Assembly (NCBI RefSeq): GCF_038006205.1
Contig: NZ_JBBOUU010000001.1
Location: 2,730,001-2,794,000, forward strand
Length of the DNA stretch: 64,000 nt
Reading direction: 5' to 3'
Origin: Solibacillus sp. FSL R7-0668
Lineage (GTDB): Bacteria > Bacillota > Bacilli > Bacillales_A > Planococcaceae
Of the stretch, positions 35,392 through 45,180 are shown piece by piece. The number at the start of each line of letters is the position of its first letter. Within the stretch, counting starts at the first letter, position 1. Below the pieces are notes generated by a model. That model saw only the letters and a program-made list of their open reading frames with translations, was not told the DNA's origin and did no database searches. The translations under genes and the position numbers were made by a program.

Positions 35392-36681
35392 ATGCAATTA
35401 TCTATTTATACAAAAAATCCGCATGCAAAAGCAATTTCTCATTTACTAGCAAAAAATCCAGCAACTGTTTATGAGCGCCATGTAAAAGGTCATGCGGTTC
35501 GATTTGTTTATCATCAAATGACAGATGACGAATTATACGCGTCCATATTTGTTACGCCGGATTCACTAGCACTTGTGAAAGACAATGAAGCGTTTGATAT
35601 CACCCACTATATTAATGACCGCGAATTTGCTGTAAGTACTATTTTCTTATCACTTATTCGCTCAGCTTTAGGCACAGCGCTTAACGGCAAGCCTAAGGAC
35701 GATTATTTAACCTATGCAAACATGGCGTTTCCATTTACGTTTGAGTTCGGTCCAATTTCTTCGAGCTTAACAGATGAGGAAATTCGTAACTTATGGGAAC
35801 CATTGGGCTATGAAGTAACGATTGATGCCATGACATCTGCTAAACGCGCTCGCTTTTTGACGCTCACAAACAGCATTACATTACAAAAAGCATTACAGCA
35901 ACTATTCATTTTAATTCCTGTCATGGATGACTATAAGCATTATTTTATTGACGAAGCCGAGCGTGAACGACTACAAAAGTATGGTGAGGGCTGGCTAGAA
36001 GCTCATCCAATGCGTGATTTCATTTTTAAAAAAGCATTGCGCTTTAAGCAATTGTTCATGACAAAAAACAATGAGCAAAAAGCTGTAAAGCCATCGTTAA
36101 ATACGCAGCGCTATGAAGCAATTGCACATACGGTTGCCGCTTTAAATCCTAAAACGGTCATCGATATGGGGGCTGGAGAAGGAAAATTATCGATGCTACT
36201 TGCGCAAATGAACACTCTAACCAAGCTGTATAGTGTAGATCCTAGCAATCAGGCACTTGCTAAAATGCAGAAGCGCTTTGCAGATACGCATTTTGCTTCA
36301 GCCCCTATTATTAAGTGGGGCTCCCTCTACTATGAGGATAAAGAGTTTACAGGGGTAGACGTCTTTATTTTATGCGAGGTGATTGAGCATCTTGAGGAGG
36401 AAAGATTACCTCAAATTATGCAGCTAATTACACAAACATATGCACCAAAGCATGTCATTATTACGACGCCAAACGCGGAATACAACGCTGTATATGAGCT
36501 GGAGGAAATGCGCCATGATGACCATCGCTTTGAATGGACACGTCAGCAGTTTGAAACGTGGTGCAAAGAGATAGCACCCCACTATGACTGCCAATTCAAA
36601 GGAATCGGTGATCTGCATGCGCAATACGGTACGCCTACTCAAATGTGTATCATGACAAGGAGAGATTCCCATGCAATTTAA
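35392..36681 (+). CDS. hen1: Bacterial Hen1, RNA 3'-terminal ribose 2'-O-methyltransferase
   Basis: Marks the 2'-OH at the 3' end of cleaved RNA during repair, so that the re-ligated RNA resists renewed cleavage. 429 residues: a bacterial Hen1 N-terminal domain (about 1-240) that stimulates Pnkp ligation, then a SAM methyltransferase domain with VIDMGAGEGKLSMLLA (about 256-271), the metal-binding CEVIEHLEEERL (near 328-339), ITTPNAEYNAVY and HDDHRFEWTRQQFETW. The ATG at 35392 has AAAGGGG 7 nt upstream; an earlier reading from 35290 has no ribosome site. It overlaps pnkp by 11 bp. Confidence 0.95.
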   Translation: MQLSIYTKNPHAKAISHLLAKNPATVYERHVKGHAVRFVYHQMTDDELYASIFVTPDSLALVKDNEAFDITHYINDREFAVSTIFLSLIRSALGTALNGKPKDDYLTYANMAFPFTFEFGPISSSLTDEEIRNLWEPLGYEVTIDAMTSAKRARFLTLTNSITLQKALQQLFILIPVMDDYKHYFIDEAERERLQKYGEGWLEAHPMRDFIFKKALRFKQLFMTKNNEQKAVKPSLNTQRYEAIAHTVAALNPKTVIDMGAGEGKLSMLLAQMNTLTKLYSVDPSNQALAKMQKRFADTHFASAPIIKWGSLYYEDKEFTGVDVFILCEVIEHLEEERLPQIMQLITQTYAPKHVIITTPNAEYNAVYELEEMRHDDHRFEWTRQQFETWCKEIAPHYDCQFKGIGDLHAQYGTPTQMCIMTRRDSHAI

Positions 36682-39250
36682 ACTTCTAGACGGAGCCATC
36701 GTACTTTTAATCGGGCCTTCTAATAGCGGAAAAACAACATTACTGCAATCATTGGTGGCTTCTGGTCAGCTGCTTGAAAGTGAAATTATAAGCTCAGATT
36801 ACTTTCGTCAGCTTGTTGCGGATGTAGATTATATCGATTTTTCAGCTGTAGCAAAGGAAAACGAGGACATTGTTTATGAGGCGTATCAACGCATTTCAGA
36901 GCAAGCATTTAATGCGCTCCATACAATAGTAGAGGCGCGTGCTACATTAAATAAAGTATCGTTTATTGATGCAACCAACTTACGCAGCTTTGAACGCGCT
37001 AAATATTTTGAAATCGCTAAGCGTCATCATGTGCCAGTTCAAGCACTTATTTTAACTACACCAAAAGATCAGCTACTCGCTCGTGACAGTCTGCGTGAAA
37101 ATTCACGAGGACATAAACGCGTGCTGCAGCAATTAAATACGTTGAAATATGAGCTAAAAACAATTAAAAAGGAGCCGTTCGCTAACATTATTACGGTGCA
37201 AGATGAAGAAGTTGAAATAATTCGAAAGCCAAATGAGCTTACTTTAGAAATCGAAAATGGCTTTGATATTATTGGGGATATTCATGGCTGCTACGATGAA
37301 ATGCTTATGCTAGTGAAGGAGCTTGGCTATGAGCAGCAGAACGATGTATACGTTCATCCAGCTGGCCGTCGTTTAATTTCTGTCGGGGACATTATGAGTC
37401 GTGGTCCGAAATCGATTGAAACAATGCAATTTTGGTTAAAGCAAATCGATGCGGGACTAAGCTATATGACCGACAGCAACCACGGATGGAAAATTGCACG
37501 CTGGTTAGGTGGACAAACTCTTGCCCTTAATCACGGGGATGAGCTTATAGAGCAAGAGTTTGCGGAGTATACAAAGGTCCATGGCATAGAGGCTGCGGAA
37601 GAGCTAAAGGGACGTTTGGCGAGCATGCTTTTAAAGGCACCCTCACATTATATTTTAACGAAAGATACGATTACAAAAGCTGTTGTTACACATGCGGGAA
37701 TCAAGGACCATTACATCGGCAAGCAATCGAAAGGTATTTCTGATTTTTGTCGTTATGGAGATATTCAACAAACGGATCGCTCAAGTAAGCCAGTACGTGG
37801 GGATTGGTTCACTCAGCATAAAACGAGCGAACTCATTATTTGGGGACATGATGTTAAAGTGCAACCGTTTAAAGCAAACCGTACCATTAATATTGACCAA
37901 GGTGCTGTATTTGGTGGCAAGCTTACTGCATTCCAATATCCTGAGCAAACATTTGTCTCTGTAAAAGCATCCGAAAACTATGCAGGCACAATAGACAACC
38001 CTATTATAGAGACTAAAAATAAACGCTTTCGTCCACCAAATGTGACGCAATTTAGTAATGGCTTTACGGTTCATACAAGCAAGGATGAGCAAATAACCAT
38101 CCCTAAAGAAAATGCATTAGCAGCGATGGATACTTTTTCACACTATACATTACCTTTAGAGCAGGTGATTTATATCCCACCGACGATGAGTCCAACGCCG
38201 CAGACATCGGCATTAGCAGATTACTTAGAGCATCCTATAGAGGCATTTCATTACTATAAGAAAAATGGGATTACAAAAATGATTGCCGAGAAAAAGCATA
38301 TGGGTAGCCGCGCTGTTATTTTTATTGCAAAAAATAAAGAGGTCGCAAGGGAGCTCATTAATAGTGACAGCCTAGGCTATATTACCACACGTACAGGCCG
38401 GGCCTTCTTTGAGCAAGAGCAGCAGCAACGAATGGTGGCAAAAATCCACGCCGAGCTTCTAGCTAAAAATTATTTCGAGCAATTTAACACAACCTTCGTC
38501 TTAATGGACGCCGAAATATTACCTTGGAATTTAAAGGCGCATCGCTTAATCGATCAACAATATGAAACCGTCGCCGAAAATGCAGTAATGGATCGCCAAA
38601 AGTTAATCGAAAAGCTTAAAATTACCGAGCATGTAGACGTCACAAGCTGGCTAGAGGAATATACACATAAATATAAAAATGCAGTACGCTTTGATGCAGT
38701 CTTTAAAAACTATTGCTGGCCAACGAATGAGCTAGTTGGTATTCAAATTGCACCATTCCATATTCTTGCACATAGCTCTTCAACAAACTTCCATCAGCCT
38801 CATAGCTGGCATATGCAAATGAATGCGCTTTTAGCTGAAAATAGCTCGCTATTTATAGCTACAGAATATCGTTTAATCGAAAGTGAGCAAGATGAACAGG
38901 AGATCATTAATTGGTGGCAGAACATGACGGAGAATGGACATGAGGGTATTGTGATTAAGCCATTCGATTTCCTAGCTCACCATAAAGGGAAATTATTACA
39001 ACCCGCTATTAAAGTACGTGGTCGCGAATATTTACGTATCATCTATGGTATGGATTATACGGATGAAACCATTATGAAAAGGCTTAAACAGCGTAATCCT
39101 TCTCGCAAAATGAAGAACGCTTTACTCGAGTTTAAATTAGGCTTAGAAGGTATTTCACGCTTTGTAGGTTTAGAAAGTAGTACACGTGTTCACGAATGCG
39201 CACTTGCTACATTAGCATTAGAAAGTGATCCAATCGATCCACGTTTATAA
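36671..39250 (+). CDS. pnkp: Polynucleotide kinase-phosphatase-ligase (Pnkp)
   Basis: RNA repair enzyme that heals and seals broken RNA ends. 859 residues with three domains in the family order. The 5'-kinase has GPSNSGKTT at 15-23. The metallophosphatase for 2',3'-cyclic phosphate ends has DIIGDIHGCYDE near 198-209 and GDIMSRGP. The C-terminal adenylyltransferase has the nucleotidyl motif EKKHMGSR near 540-547, with a Lys as the AMP acceptor. AAGGAGA precedes the ATG, which lies inside the end of hen1, so the two are translationally coupled. The cassette has its own orientation within a block conserved on the other strand. Confidence 0.96.
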   Translation: MQFKLLDGAIVLLIGPSNSGKTTLLQSLVASGQLLESEIISSDYFRQLVADVDYIDFSAVAKENEDIVYEAYQRISEQAFNALHTIVEARATLNKVSFIDATNLRSFERAKYFEIAKRHHVPVQALILTTPKDQLLARDSLRENSRGHKRVLQQLNTLKYELKTIKKEPFANIITVQDEEVEIIRKPNELTLEIENGFDIIGDIHGCYDEMLMLVKELGYEQQNDVYVHPAGRRLISVGDIMSRGPKSIETMQFWLKQIDAGLSYMTDSNHGWKIARWLGGQTLALNHGDELIEQEFAEYTKVHGIEAAEELKGRLASMLLKAPSHYILTKDTITKAVVTHAGIKDHYIGKQSKGISDFCRYGDIQQTDRSSKPVRGDWFTQHKTSELIIWGHDVKVQPFKANRTINIDQGAVFGGKLTAFQYPEQTFVSVKASENYAGTIDNPIIETKNKRFRPPNVTQFSNGFTVHTSKDEQITIPKENALAAMDTFSHYTLPLEQVIYIPPTMSPTPQTSALADYLEHPIEAFHYYKKNGITKMIAEKKHMGSRAVIFIAKNKEVARELINSDSLGYITTRTGRAFFEQEQQQRMVAKIHAELLAKNYFEQFNTTFVLMDAEILPWNLKAHRLIDQQYETVAENAVMDRQKLIEKLKITEHVDVTSWLEEYTHKYKNAVRFDAVFKNYCWPTNELVGIQIAPFHILAHSSSTNFHQPHSWHMQMNALLAENSSLFIATEYRLIESEQDEQEIINWWQNMTENGHEGIVIKPFDFLAHHKGKLLQPAIKVRGREYLRIIYGMDYTDETIMKRLKQRNPSRKMKNALLEFKLGLEGISRFVGLESSTRVHECALATLALESDPIDPRL

Positions 39251-39265
39251 ATCGATTGGAATCAA

Positions 39266-39297
39266 CCAAAAACCCCCTGCGAAATTCACAGGGGGTT
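39266..39297 (-). terminator. Terminator on the yshE side
   Basis: AACCCCCTG/CAGGGGGTT nine-base-pair stem (39271-39279 with 39289-39297) with TTTTT on the minus strand. It would end the mutS2-yshE-small ORF transcript. Confidence 0.75.
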
Positions 39298-39326
39298 CAT
39301 AAAATATTCTGTCATTCAACACCGAG

Positions 39327-39367
39327 AAGCAAACAAACGAATACCCCGTTTGTTTGCTTCTTCTTTT
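39327..39367 (+). terminator. Terminator of hen1-pnkp
   Basis: Perfect 13-bp stem AAGCAAACAAACG/CGTTTGTTTGCTT (39327-39339 with 39347-39359) followed by CTTCTTTT on the plus strand. Confidence 0.75.
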
Positions 39368-39446
39368 AGATTGTTGCCATATAATAAATGCCAACTGCTA
39401 AAAACAGCACACATACGACAATTAAAATTTTAGATAACGTTTCCAT
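39366..39446 (-). CDS. Putative 26-aa single-helix membrane protein
   Basis: Small ORF METLSKILIVVCVLFLAVG followed by IYYMATI. The ATG at 39446 has GGAGAC 5 nt upstream, and nearly the whole peptide is one hydrophobic helix. It begins 11 nt after the yshE stop on the same strand and ends before a minus-strand terminator, so it would be the last cistron of the mutS2-yshE transcript. Too short for homology judgement; the ribosome site, hydrophobicity and placement are the evidence. Confidence 0.55.
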   Translation of the reverse strand: METLSKILIVVCVLFLAVGIYYMATI

Positions 39447-39457
39447 CGAATGTCTCC

Positions 39458-39871
39458 TTACGATATGCTTGCACCAATGACAAATGATAATCCTAATGAA
39501 ATTGTAAATGAAATAAACCCGACCGAACGATTGTCTGCAGCAAGTTCTTCATCGACATTGAATTTTGGTGTTAAAAATTCAAACAATAAATAAGCAAAGA
39601 TCAATAAAATAAATCCGTACAGTCCCCAACCAATCATCTCTACAAACGATGTATGTTGCTGGATGGAATATCTAAAAATATTGCAGATGCCGACAATCTT
39701 ACCACCTGTAGCCAATGCCACCGCAACATTTCCATTTTTGATTTCTTCCCAGTTTTTATATTTCGTCACGATTTCAAAGATAATCATTGCCACGAATAAA
39801 CATAAAACGACGACGCTAAAATAGCCGGCCGTTTCAACGAGAGGATGACGCCAAAAGCTTGAAGCTAGCAA
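39458..39871 (-). CDS. yshE: DUF350 family membrane protein YshE
   Basis: 137-residue membrane protein with four predicted helices (DUF350), function unknown. The loop WEEIKNGNVAVALATGGKIVG is the family signature. I chose the TTG at 39871 (MLASSFWRHPLVETAGYFSV) because AAGGGGG lies 9 nt upstream and B. subtilis YshE begins similarly. It lies directly after mutS2 as in B. subtilis. lcfA is the next conserved gene downstream, but the Hen1-Pnkp cassette intervenes. Confidence 0.88.
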   Translation of the reverse strand: MLASSFWRHPLVETAGYFSVVVLCLFVAMIIFEIVTKYKNWEEIKNGNVAVALATGGKIVGICNIFRYSIQQHTSFVEMIGWGLYGFILLIFAYLLFEFLTPKFNVDEELAADNRSVGFISFTISLGLSFVIGASIS

Positions 39872-39941
39872 TCCATTGCACCCCCTTAACAAATTTTGTA
39901 CTTACTCTTAATATGAGCTAATTTTACAAAAGGAGCAACTA

Positions 39942-42305
39942 TTATTTTAGTTCAACGACCGTCACACCAAAGCCACCTTCACCAGCTTCACCATAACGAT
40001 AGGTTTTGACGCGCTTATGATTTTTCAAGAAACTTTGTATCCCTTGACGCAATGCCCCTGTTCCTTTGCCGTGAATAATGGATACGCGTGGATAGTTCGC
40101 TAATAACGCATCATCTAAATATTTTTCTGTGCGAATGAGTGCATCTTCATAGCGTTCTCCGCGTAAATCTAACTCTAGCTTCACATGTGCATTACGATTT
40201 TTTACATTCATGCTCGGACGTTTCACTTGTTCTTTTTCTGGCTTGATGTATTCTAAATCGCTATCAGGTAGCTTCATTTTTAAAATGCCAATTTGAACAA
40301 CCCACTCATCACCCGATTGATCAAGTATCGTTCCTTTTTGACCATAGCTTACTACTTTGACTTCATCACCGATTTGTAGATTTTGTTTACGTTCTCGTGC
40401 TGCGACTGCCTTTTGAAGCACTTTATTTTCTTTCGGTGCTGCTTCGTCTAAACGCTTTTTCGCATCGATTAATTCATGCTCCTTCACATTTGCAGCAGCG
40501 AGTTTTTTCATTTCGCGTAATTCCGTGATGACATGCTCCGCTTCACGCTTTGCTTCCTCTACAATCTTACGCGCTTTTTCTTTGGCCTTTTTCTCTAGAT
40601 TATCTTTCTTTTCATCATAAATGCGTAATCGTTCCTCAAGCTCCGCGCGAATTTGTGCGGCTTCCTCAAGTAATGCATGCGCCTCATCTGCCTCACGTTC
40701 TGAACGTAAGCGACTTTCCTCAAGCGACGCAATCATCGACTCTACTTCATGACGGTCTGTGCCTGTAAATGATTTCGCACGGTCAATAATCGTATTCGTT
40801 AACCCTAAGCGCTTAGAAATTTCAAAGGCATTCGAACGACCCGGTACACCGATTAATAAACGATAGGTTGGACTAAGTGTCTCAATATCAAATTCCACGC
40901 TGGCATTCACTACGAGCGGACGATTATAGCCATATGCCTTTAATTCAGGATAGTGTGTCGTTGCCATCACGCGTGCCCCGCGGTCGACTGCTTCATCTAA
41001 AATCGAAATCGCTAATGCTGCACCTTCTTGTGGGTCTGTGCCCGCACCTAATTCATCAAAGAGCACAAGTGATTTGTCATCAAATTTACTCAAAATATCC
41101 ACGATGTTCACCATATGAGAGGAGAACGTAGATAGCGATTGCTCGATGGACTGTTCATCGCCAATATCCGCAAAAATTTGGTCAAACACTGCTAGCTCTG
41201 AACCATCTAACGCAGGTACAGGCAAACCAGATTGTGCCATTAGTGTACAAAGTCCGACTGTTTTTAAAGTGACCGTTTTACCACCTGTATTTGGACCTGT
41301 AATAACGATTGCCGTGACATCTCGACCAAATTCGATTGTGTTAGCCACTGCTTCCTCAATCGGTAATAATGGATGGCGCGCACGTACTAAGCGTGTGTAA
41401 CCTTCCTTGTTCATTTTTGGCATCGTGCATTTATTTGCTTGGCCATACTTCCCTTTGGCTAAAATCACATCAATTTCACCAAGCAATTGCACTAAGACGA
41501 ATAAATCATGTCCTACTTCCGCAACCTTGGATGTTAAATCTAATAAAATACGCTCAATTTCTGCTTTTTCTTTTACCTTTAGGCGCTGCACTTCATTGTT
41601 CGCTTGAATAACCGATTCAGGCTCGATGAACAATGTTTGCCCAGAAGCGGATTGGTCGTGCACAATCCCACCATAATGAGAGCGGTACTCTTGTTTTACT
41701 GGAATTACAAAACGATCATTTCGAATCGTAATAATGGCATCAGAAAGCATTTTGGTCGCATTTGAACCGCGCGTTAAGCCCTCTAACTTTTGACGTACTT
41801 TTGATTCCTCAGAACGTAATGACTGACGAATTGAACGAAGTGTAGTACTGGCAGAGTCAAGCACTGCTCCGTTATCATCAATACAATCATTAATTTCGTG
41901 CTGTACAGCTGTAAGTACCGGCATTTGCTCTTTTCGCTCGATAAAATGAGGGATTTCGATATCCTTTTCAGCTTCAATATCCTCAATGAAATTACGTAAA
42001 ATGCGGCTCGCACGAATCGTACTGGCAATTTCCATTAATTCCATTGGACTTAGCATGCCACCAATTTGCGAGCGACGTGCATGTGGACGCACATCAAAAA
42101 TACCGCCTAACGGGACATTGCCTTTCACGCGTAAAATGGCTAAGCCTTCATCCATTTCGGCTAATAATTCTATAACTGTTTCAAAATCAGTTTCAGGTAC
42201 CAACTCATCAATGGCCTGCTTCCCGATGGAGTTCGTACAAAATGCCGCGACTTGTTCACGGACCTTATCAAATTCTAGTGTTTTCAACGCTCGCTGTTCG
42301 ATCAT
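39942..42305 (-). CDS. mutS2: Endonuclease MutS2 / RqcU
   Basis: 787-residue MutS-like ATPase with a C-terminal Smr domain. Family roles are suppression of recombination and, in B. subtilis, splitting of collided ribosomes. The Walker A motif is GPNTGGKTVTLK (near 333), then STFSSHMVNIVDIL, LFDELGAGTDPQEGAAL and ATTHYPELKAYG. A long coiled coil (about 510-640) precedes the Smr domain with LDLRGERYEDALIRTEKYLD and IIHGKGTGALRQGI. GGAGGTG lies 6 nt before the ATG at 42305. Confidence 0.96.
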   Translation of the reverse strand: MIEQRALKTLEFDKVREQVAAFCTNSIGKQAIDELVPETDFETVIELLAEMDEGLAILRVKGNVPLGGIFDVRPHARRSQIGGMLSPMELMEIASTIRASRILRNFIEDIEAEKDIEIPHFIERKEQMPVLTAVQHEINDCIDDNGAVLDSASTTLRSIRQSLRSEESKVRQKLEGLTRGSNATKMLSDAIITIRNDRFVIPVKQEYRSHYGGIVHDQSASGQTLFIEPESVIQANNEVQRLKVKEKAEIERILLDLTSKVAEVGHDLFVLVQLLGEIDVILAKGKYGQANKCTMPKMNKEGYTRLVRARHPLLPIEEAVANTIEFGRDVTAIVITGPNTGGKTVTLKTVGLCTLMAQSGLPVPALDGSELAVFDQIFADIGDEQSIEQSLSTFSSHMVNIVDILSKFDDKSLVLFDELGAGTDPQEGAALAISILDEAVDRGARVMATTHYPELKAYGYNRPLVVNASVEFDIETLSPTYRLLIGVPGRSNAFEISKRLGLTNTIIDRAKSFTGTDRHEVESMIASLEESRLRSEREADEAHALLEEAAQIRAELEERLRIYDEKKDNLEKKAKEKARKIVEEAKREAEHVITELREMKKLAAANVKEHELIDAKKRLDEAAPKENKVLQKAVAARERKQNLQIGDEVKVVSYGQKGTILDQSGDEWVVQIGILKMKLPDSDLEYIKPEKEQVKRPSMNVKNRNAHVKLELDLRGERYEDALIRTEKYLDDALLANYPRVSIIHGKGTGALRQGIQSFLKNHKRVKTYRYGEAGEGGFGVTVVELK

Positions 42306-42326
42306 GAAAAACACCTCCTGCTAAAA

Positions 42327-44036
42327 TTATTTATGTTTCGTAATAAAGGCCTCAAATTGTGCTTTTGACCATGTATTCACGATTAAGTCTTTCTTTAACC
42401 AAGCTTTTTGTGCATATTTGACACCAATGTCCATGAAGCGCAGTTGATCGATTGCATGGGCATCGGTATTGATTGCGATTGGTACATTTTTCTCCATCGC
42501 CAACTGCAAATGCTCAATACATAAATCTAAACGGTACGGATTGGCATTTAGCTCTAATATTTTGCCATGCTGTGCCGCCCACTCAATTAATAACGCAACA
42601 TCTGGGTCATAGCCACCGCGCTCGCCAACTATTCGACCTGTTGGATGAGCAATCATATGCACGTAAGGATTTTCGATTGCTGTTTTTAAACGCGCCATAA
42701 TTTTGTCCTGTGATTGGGTGAAGCTCGAATGGATCGACGCAATGACAAAGTCTAAATCTTTCATTACCTCATCATCAAAATCGAGTGTGCCATCCGGTAA
42801 AATATCCATTTCAGTGCCACGATATAAGCGGAAATTTGGGTTTGCCATATTAAAGGCATCAATATCTAGCTTTTGTTGCTGTAGCCGCTCTGGAGTTAAA
42901 CCATTTGCGACCTTTAAATATTGCGAGTGATCGGTAATGACCGCATGCGTATAGCCTTTAGCAATCAATGCTTCACCCATCTCCCCTACCGAATGGGCGC
43001 CATCTGACCACGTTGTATGCATGTGTAAGTCTGATACGATGTCTTCTAGCTGCACAAGATCATCTAGCTCAGCCAAACGGTCTAGCTCCTTACCGCTTTC
43101 ACGGACAGTCGGTGGAATGAACGGTAAATCAAAATGGGCGAAAAACTGCTCCTCGGTTTCAAATGTCCTAATCGAGCCATCCTCTTGCTCGACACCGTAT
43201 TCACTAATTTTTTTGCCCATTGACTTCGCGAGCTGGCGCATACGTACATTATGATCTTTTGAACCAGTGAAGTGATGGAGCGCAGTCGCATACTCCTCAC
43301 GTTTTACTAAACGAAAATCAACGCTTACCGGCTCATCACGATCCAAAATAACCGACACCTTCGTATCTCCCGCTGCAATCGTTTCTAAAATCACCAATTG
43401 CGTTAAAATTGATTCACGTACAACTTCATAGGCTTCTGTTGCGACGATGAAATCAATATCCTTACTCGTTTCTGCCACACGTCGAAAGCTCCCTGCTACC
43501 GAAAATTTTTCAACTTCGGGTAAGCTAGCAAGCAGTTCATTGATTTCTAATACGGCTGGCTCCAATTGCCATATCGGTAAACGTTCCTTACGCGAGCCAA
43601 AGTTTTCAAGCTCTTTTAATATTTTCTCTTCTGTTTTTATCGCAAAGCCTGCTAATTCGCGAACTTTCCCTGCTTCACAAGCCGCTTTTAATGAATCTGC
43701 ATCCACGATATTTAATTCTTGATATAATTTTGCAAGCTTTTTTCCACCTAAGCCAGGTAATTTCATTAATGGAATCAGCCCTTTTGGTACAATGGCTTCT
43801 AACTCCTTTAATGTGGATGATTCGCCTGTCTCCAATAGCTCTAAAATAACGGCGGCTGTTCCTTTCCCAATGCCTTTAATTGCGGTAATATCATCAATTT
43901 CACTTAAGCTCCGTTCATCGGCTTCTAATGCGGCAGCAGCCTTACGATACGCCGATACTTTAAACGGATTTTCTGCCTGTAATTCCATATATAACGCAAT
44001 TTTTTCTAATGTGCGGATAATAATTTTTTTATTCAT
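42327..44036 (-). CDS. polX: DNA polymerase/3'-5' exonuclease PolX
   Basis: Family X polymerase of 569 residues (B. subtilis PolX has 570) that fills short gaps in base excision repair. Helix-hairpin-helix segments are visible (AIKGIGKGTAAVILEL and KLPGLGGKKLAKLY), then the nucleotidyl transfer site with AGSFRRVAETSKDIDFIVAT. A C-terminal PHP domain carries SDLHMHTTWSDG, ITDHSQYL, GTEMDIL and IAHPTGR. The ATG at 44036 follows AGGGGAC at 8 nt; the reading from 44150 overlaps cvpA and lacks support. Confidence 0.95.
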   Translation of the reverse strand: MNKKIIIRTLEKIALYMELQAENPFKVSAYRKAAAALEADERSLSEIDDITAIKGIGKGTAAVILELLETGESSTLKELEAIVPKGLIPLMKLPGLGGKKLAKLYQELNIVDADSLKAACEAGKVRELAGFAIKTEEKILKELENFGSRKERLPIWQLEPAVLEINELLASLPEVEKFSVAGSFRRVAETSKDIDFIVATEAYEVVRESILTQLVILETIAAGDTKVSVILDRDEPVSVDFRLVKREEYATALHHFTGSKDHNVRMRQLAKSMGKKISEYGVEQEDGSIRTFETEEQFFAHFDLPFIPPTVRESGKELDRLAELDDLVQLEDIVSDLHMHTTWSDGAHSVGEMGEALIAKGYTHAVITDHSQYLKVANGLTPERLQQQKLDIDAFNMANPNFRLYRGTEMDILPDGTLDFDDEVMKDLDFVIASIHSSFTQSQDKIMARLKTAIENPYVHMIAHPTGRIVGERGGYDPDVALLIEWAAQHGKILELNANPYRLDLCIEHLQLAMEKNVPIAINTDAHAIDQLRFMDIGVKYAQKAWLKKDLIVNTWSKAQFEAFITKHK

Positions 44037-44125
44037 CAAAAGTCCCCTCTCTAAAGAAAGCTCCTCCCGAAAATCGAGAGAAGCTTTCACATGATGTTCA
44101 ATCTCATGACATTTGCTAGTGAAAC

Positions 44126-44674
44126 CTAGTTCTTGTAAATATACCACCAATTTTGGAACATGCTCGTAATAATTGGTGTATGCTCTAACATGAGGCCTGT
44201 CAGGAACGAGCTATCAATAATCGACTGAATGGACTCTACAGGTAATAAGGCCAGTACATAGAGCCCAATAAATAAAATAATATACGCTTCGACCAAGCAT
44301 AATACAGCACCTAATAAATAGTTTAACGAATTTACTACAGGTAAATACGTTAAAAAGTCAAACATCGAGCCTAAAATTTGAAGTGCGATTTTCACAATAA
44401 AGAAGATAAGTGCAAATGCAAATACGCGGTAAAATGTTCGATCGACATCTAATGAATCTAGCACGAGCGTCATAGTCGAGCCTTCGGTAAAACCTGGATA
44501 TGGAATCCATAGGACAAACTTATCGGCGAGCGGTTTATAGTAAATAATCGCCACGACTAGCGCAATTATAAAGCTGCCGATATGGATTAATTGGACGATA
44601 AGACCACGCTTGGCTCCTATAATTAAACTAATAAAAAAGACTGCAAGAATAAATAAATCTAACATGTATGTCAA
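44126..44674 (-). CDS. cvpA: CvpA family membrane protein
   Basis: 182-residue inner-membrane protein with four hydrophobic segments. The N-terminal [20 protein letters not shown] with the Arg-Gly loop is the CvpA signature. Known for a role in colicin V production in E. coli; the role in Firmicutes is unclear. It overlaps zapA by 4 bp (ATGA), so the two are translationally coupled. B. subtilis yshB by position. Confidence 0.9.
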   Translation of the reverse strand: MTYMLDLFILAVFFISLIIGAKRGLIVQLIHIGSFIIALVVAIIYYKPLADKFVLWIPYPGFTEGSTMTLVLDSLDVDRTFYRVFAFALIFFIVKIALQILGSMFDFLTYLPVVNSLNYLLGAVLCLVEAYIILFIGLYVLALLPVESIQSIIDSSFLTGLMLEHTPIITSMFQNWWYIYKN

Positions 44675-44931
44675 CCCTTCAACTGTTTCAATTGTTCTTC
44701 TAATTTTTCATATTGCTCTTTTAATGTTAAATAATCATTAACAGAATTTACAGCCGTTAATACTGCTAGCTTCGCGCTATCTAATGACGGGTTCAACCCA
44801 TTGATTTCACGCATTTTGTCATCAACGATTGAAGCGACTAATCTCATATGGCCTGTTGACTCTGTTCCTACCATTTTATATGTATGCCCATAGATTTCTA
44901 CAGATATACGATTCTTTTCTTGCTCAGCCAA
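44671..44931 (-). CDS. zapA: Cell division protein ZapA
   Basis: 86-residue FtsZ-ring stabiliser. The N-terminal beta region is [14 protein letters not shown] and is followed by [15 protein letters not shown] and a C-terminal coiled coil ([18 protein letters not shown]). This is the first gene of the zapA-cvpA-polX-mutS2-yshE run, divergent from rnhC as in B. subtilis. AGGGGTT lies shortly before the start. Confidence 0.93.
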   Translation of the reverse strand: MAEQEKNRISVEIYGHTYKMVGTESTGHMRLVASIVDDKMREINGLNPSLDSAKLAVLTAVNSVNDYLTLKEQYEKLEEQLKQLKG

Positions 44932-45180
44932 AATAACCCCTCCAAAAAGAATAAACAGTTATCAATACCACTACTGGATTGCTCGCATATGTTACACGTC
45001 CGATTCCTGTTCTATATTAATCATGCCATTTTCATATTGTACATCATATCATTTCCAATTTGATTATCGCAACCGAATGCCTATATTGTATAGGGGAATA
45101 TACAAAACAATTTGTTATTTTCACATTTTTTTCAATTCGAGCTATACTTATTTTAACTGATGAATTTGAAAGGACTTACT

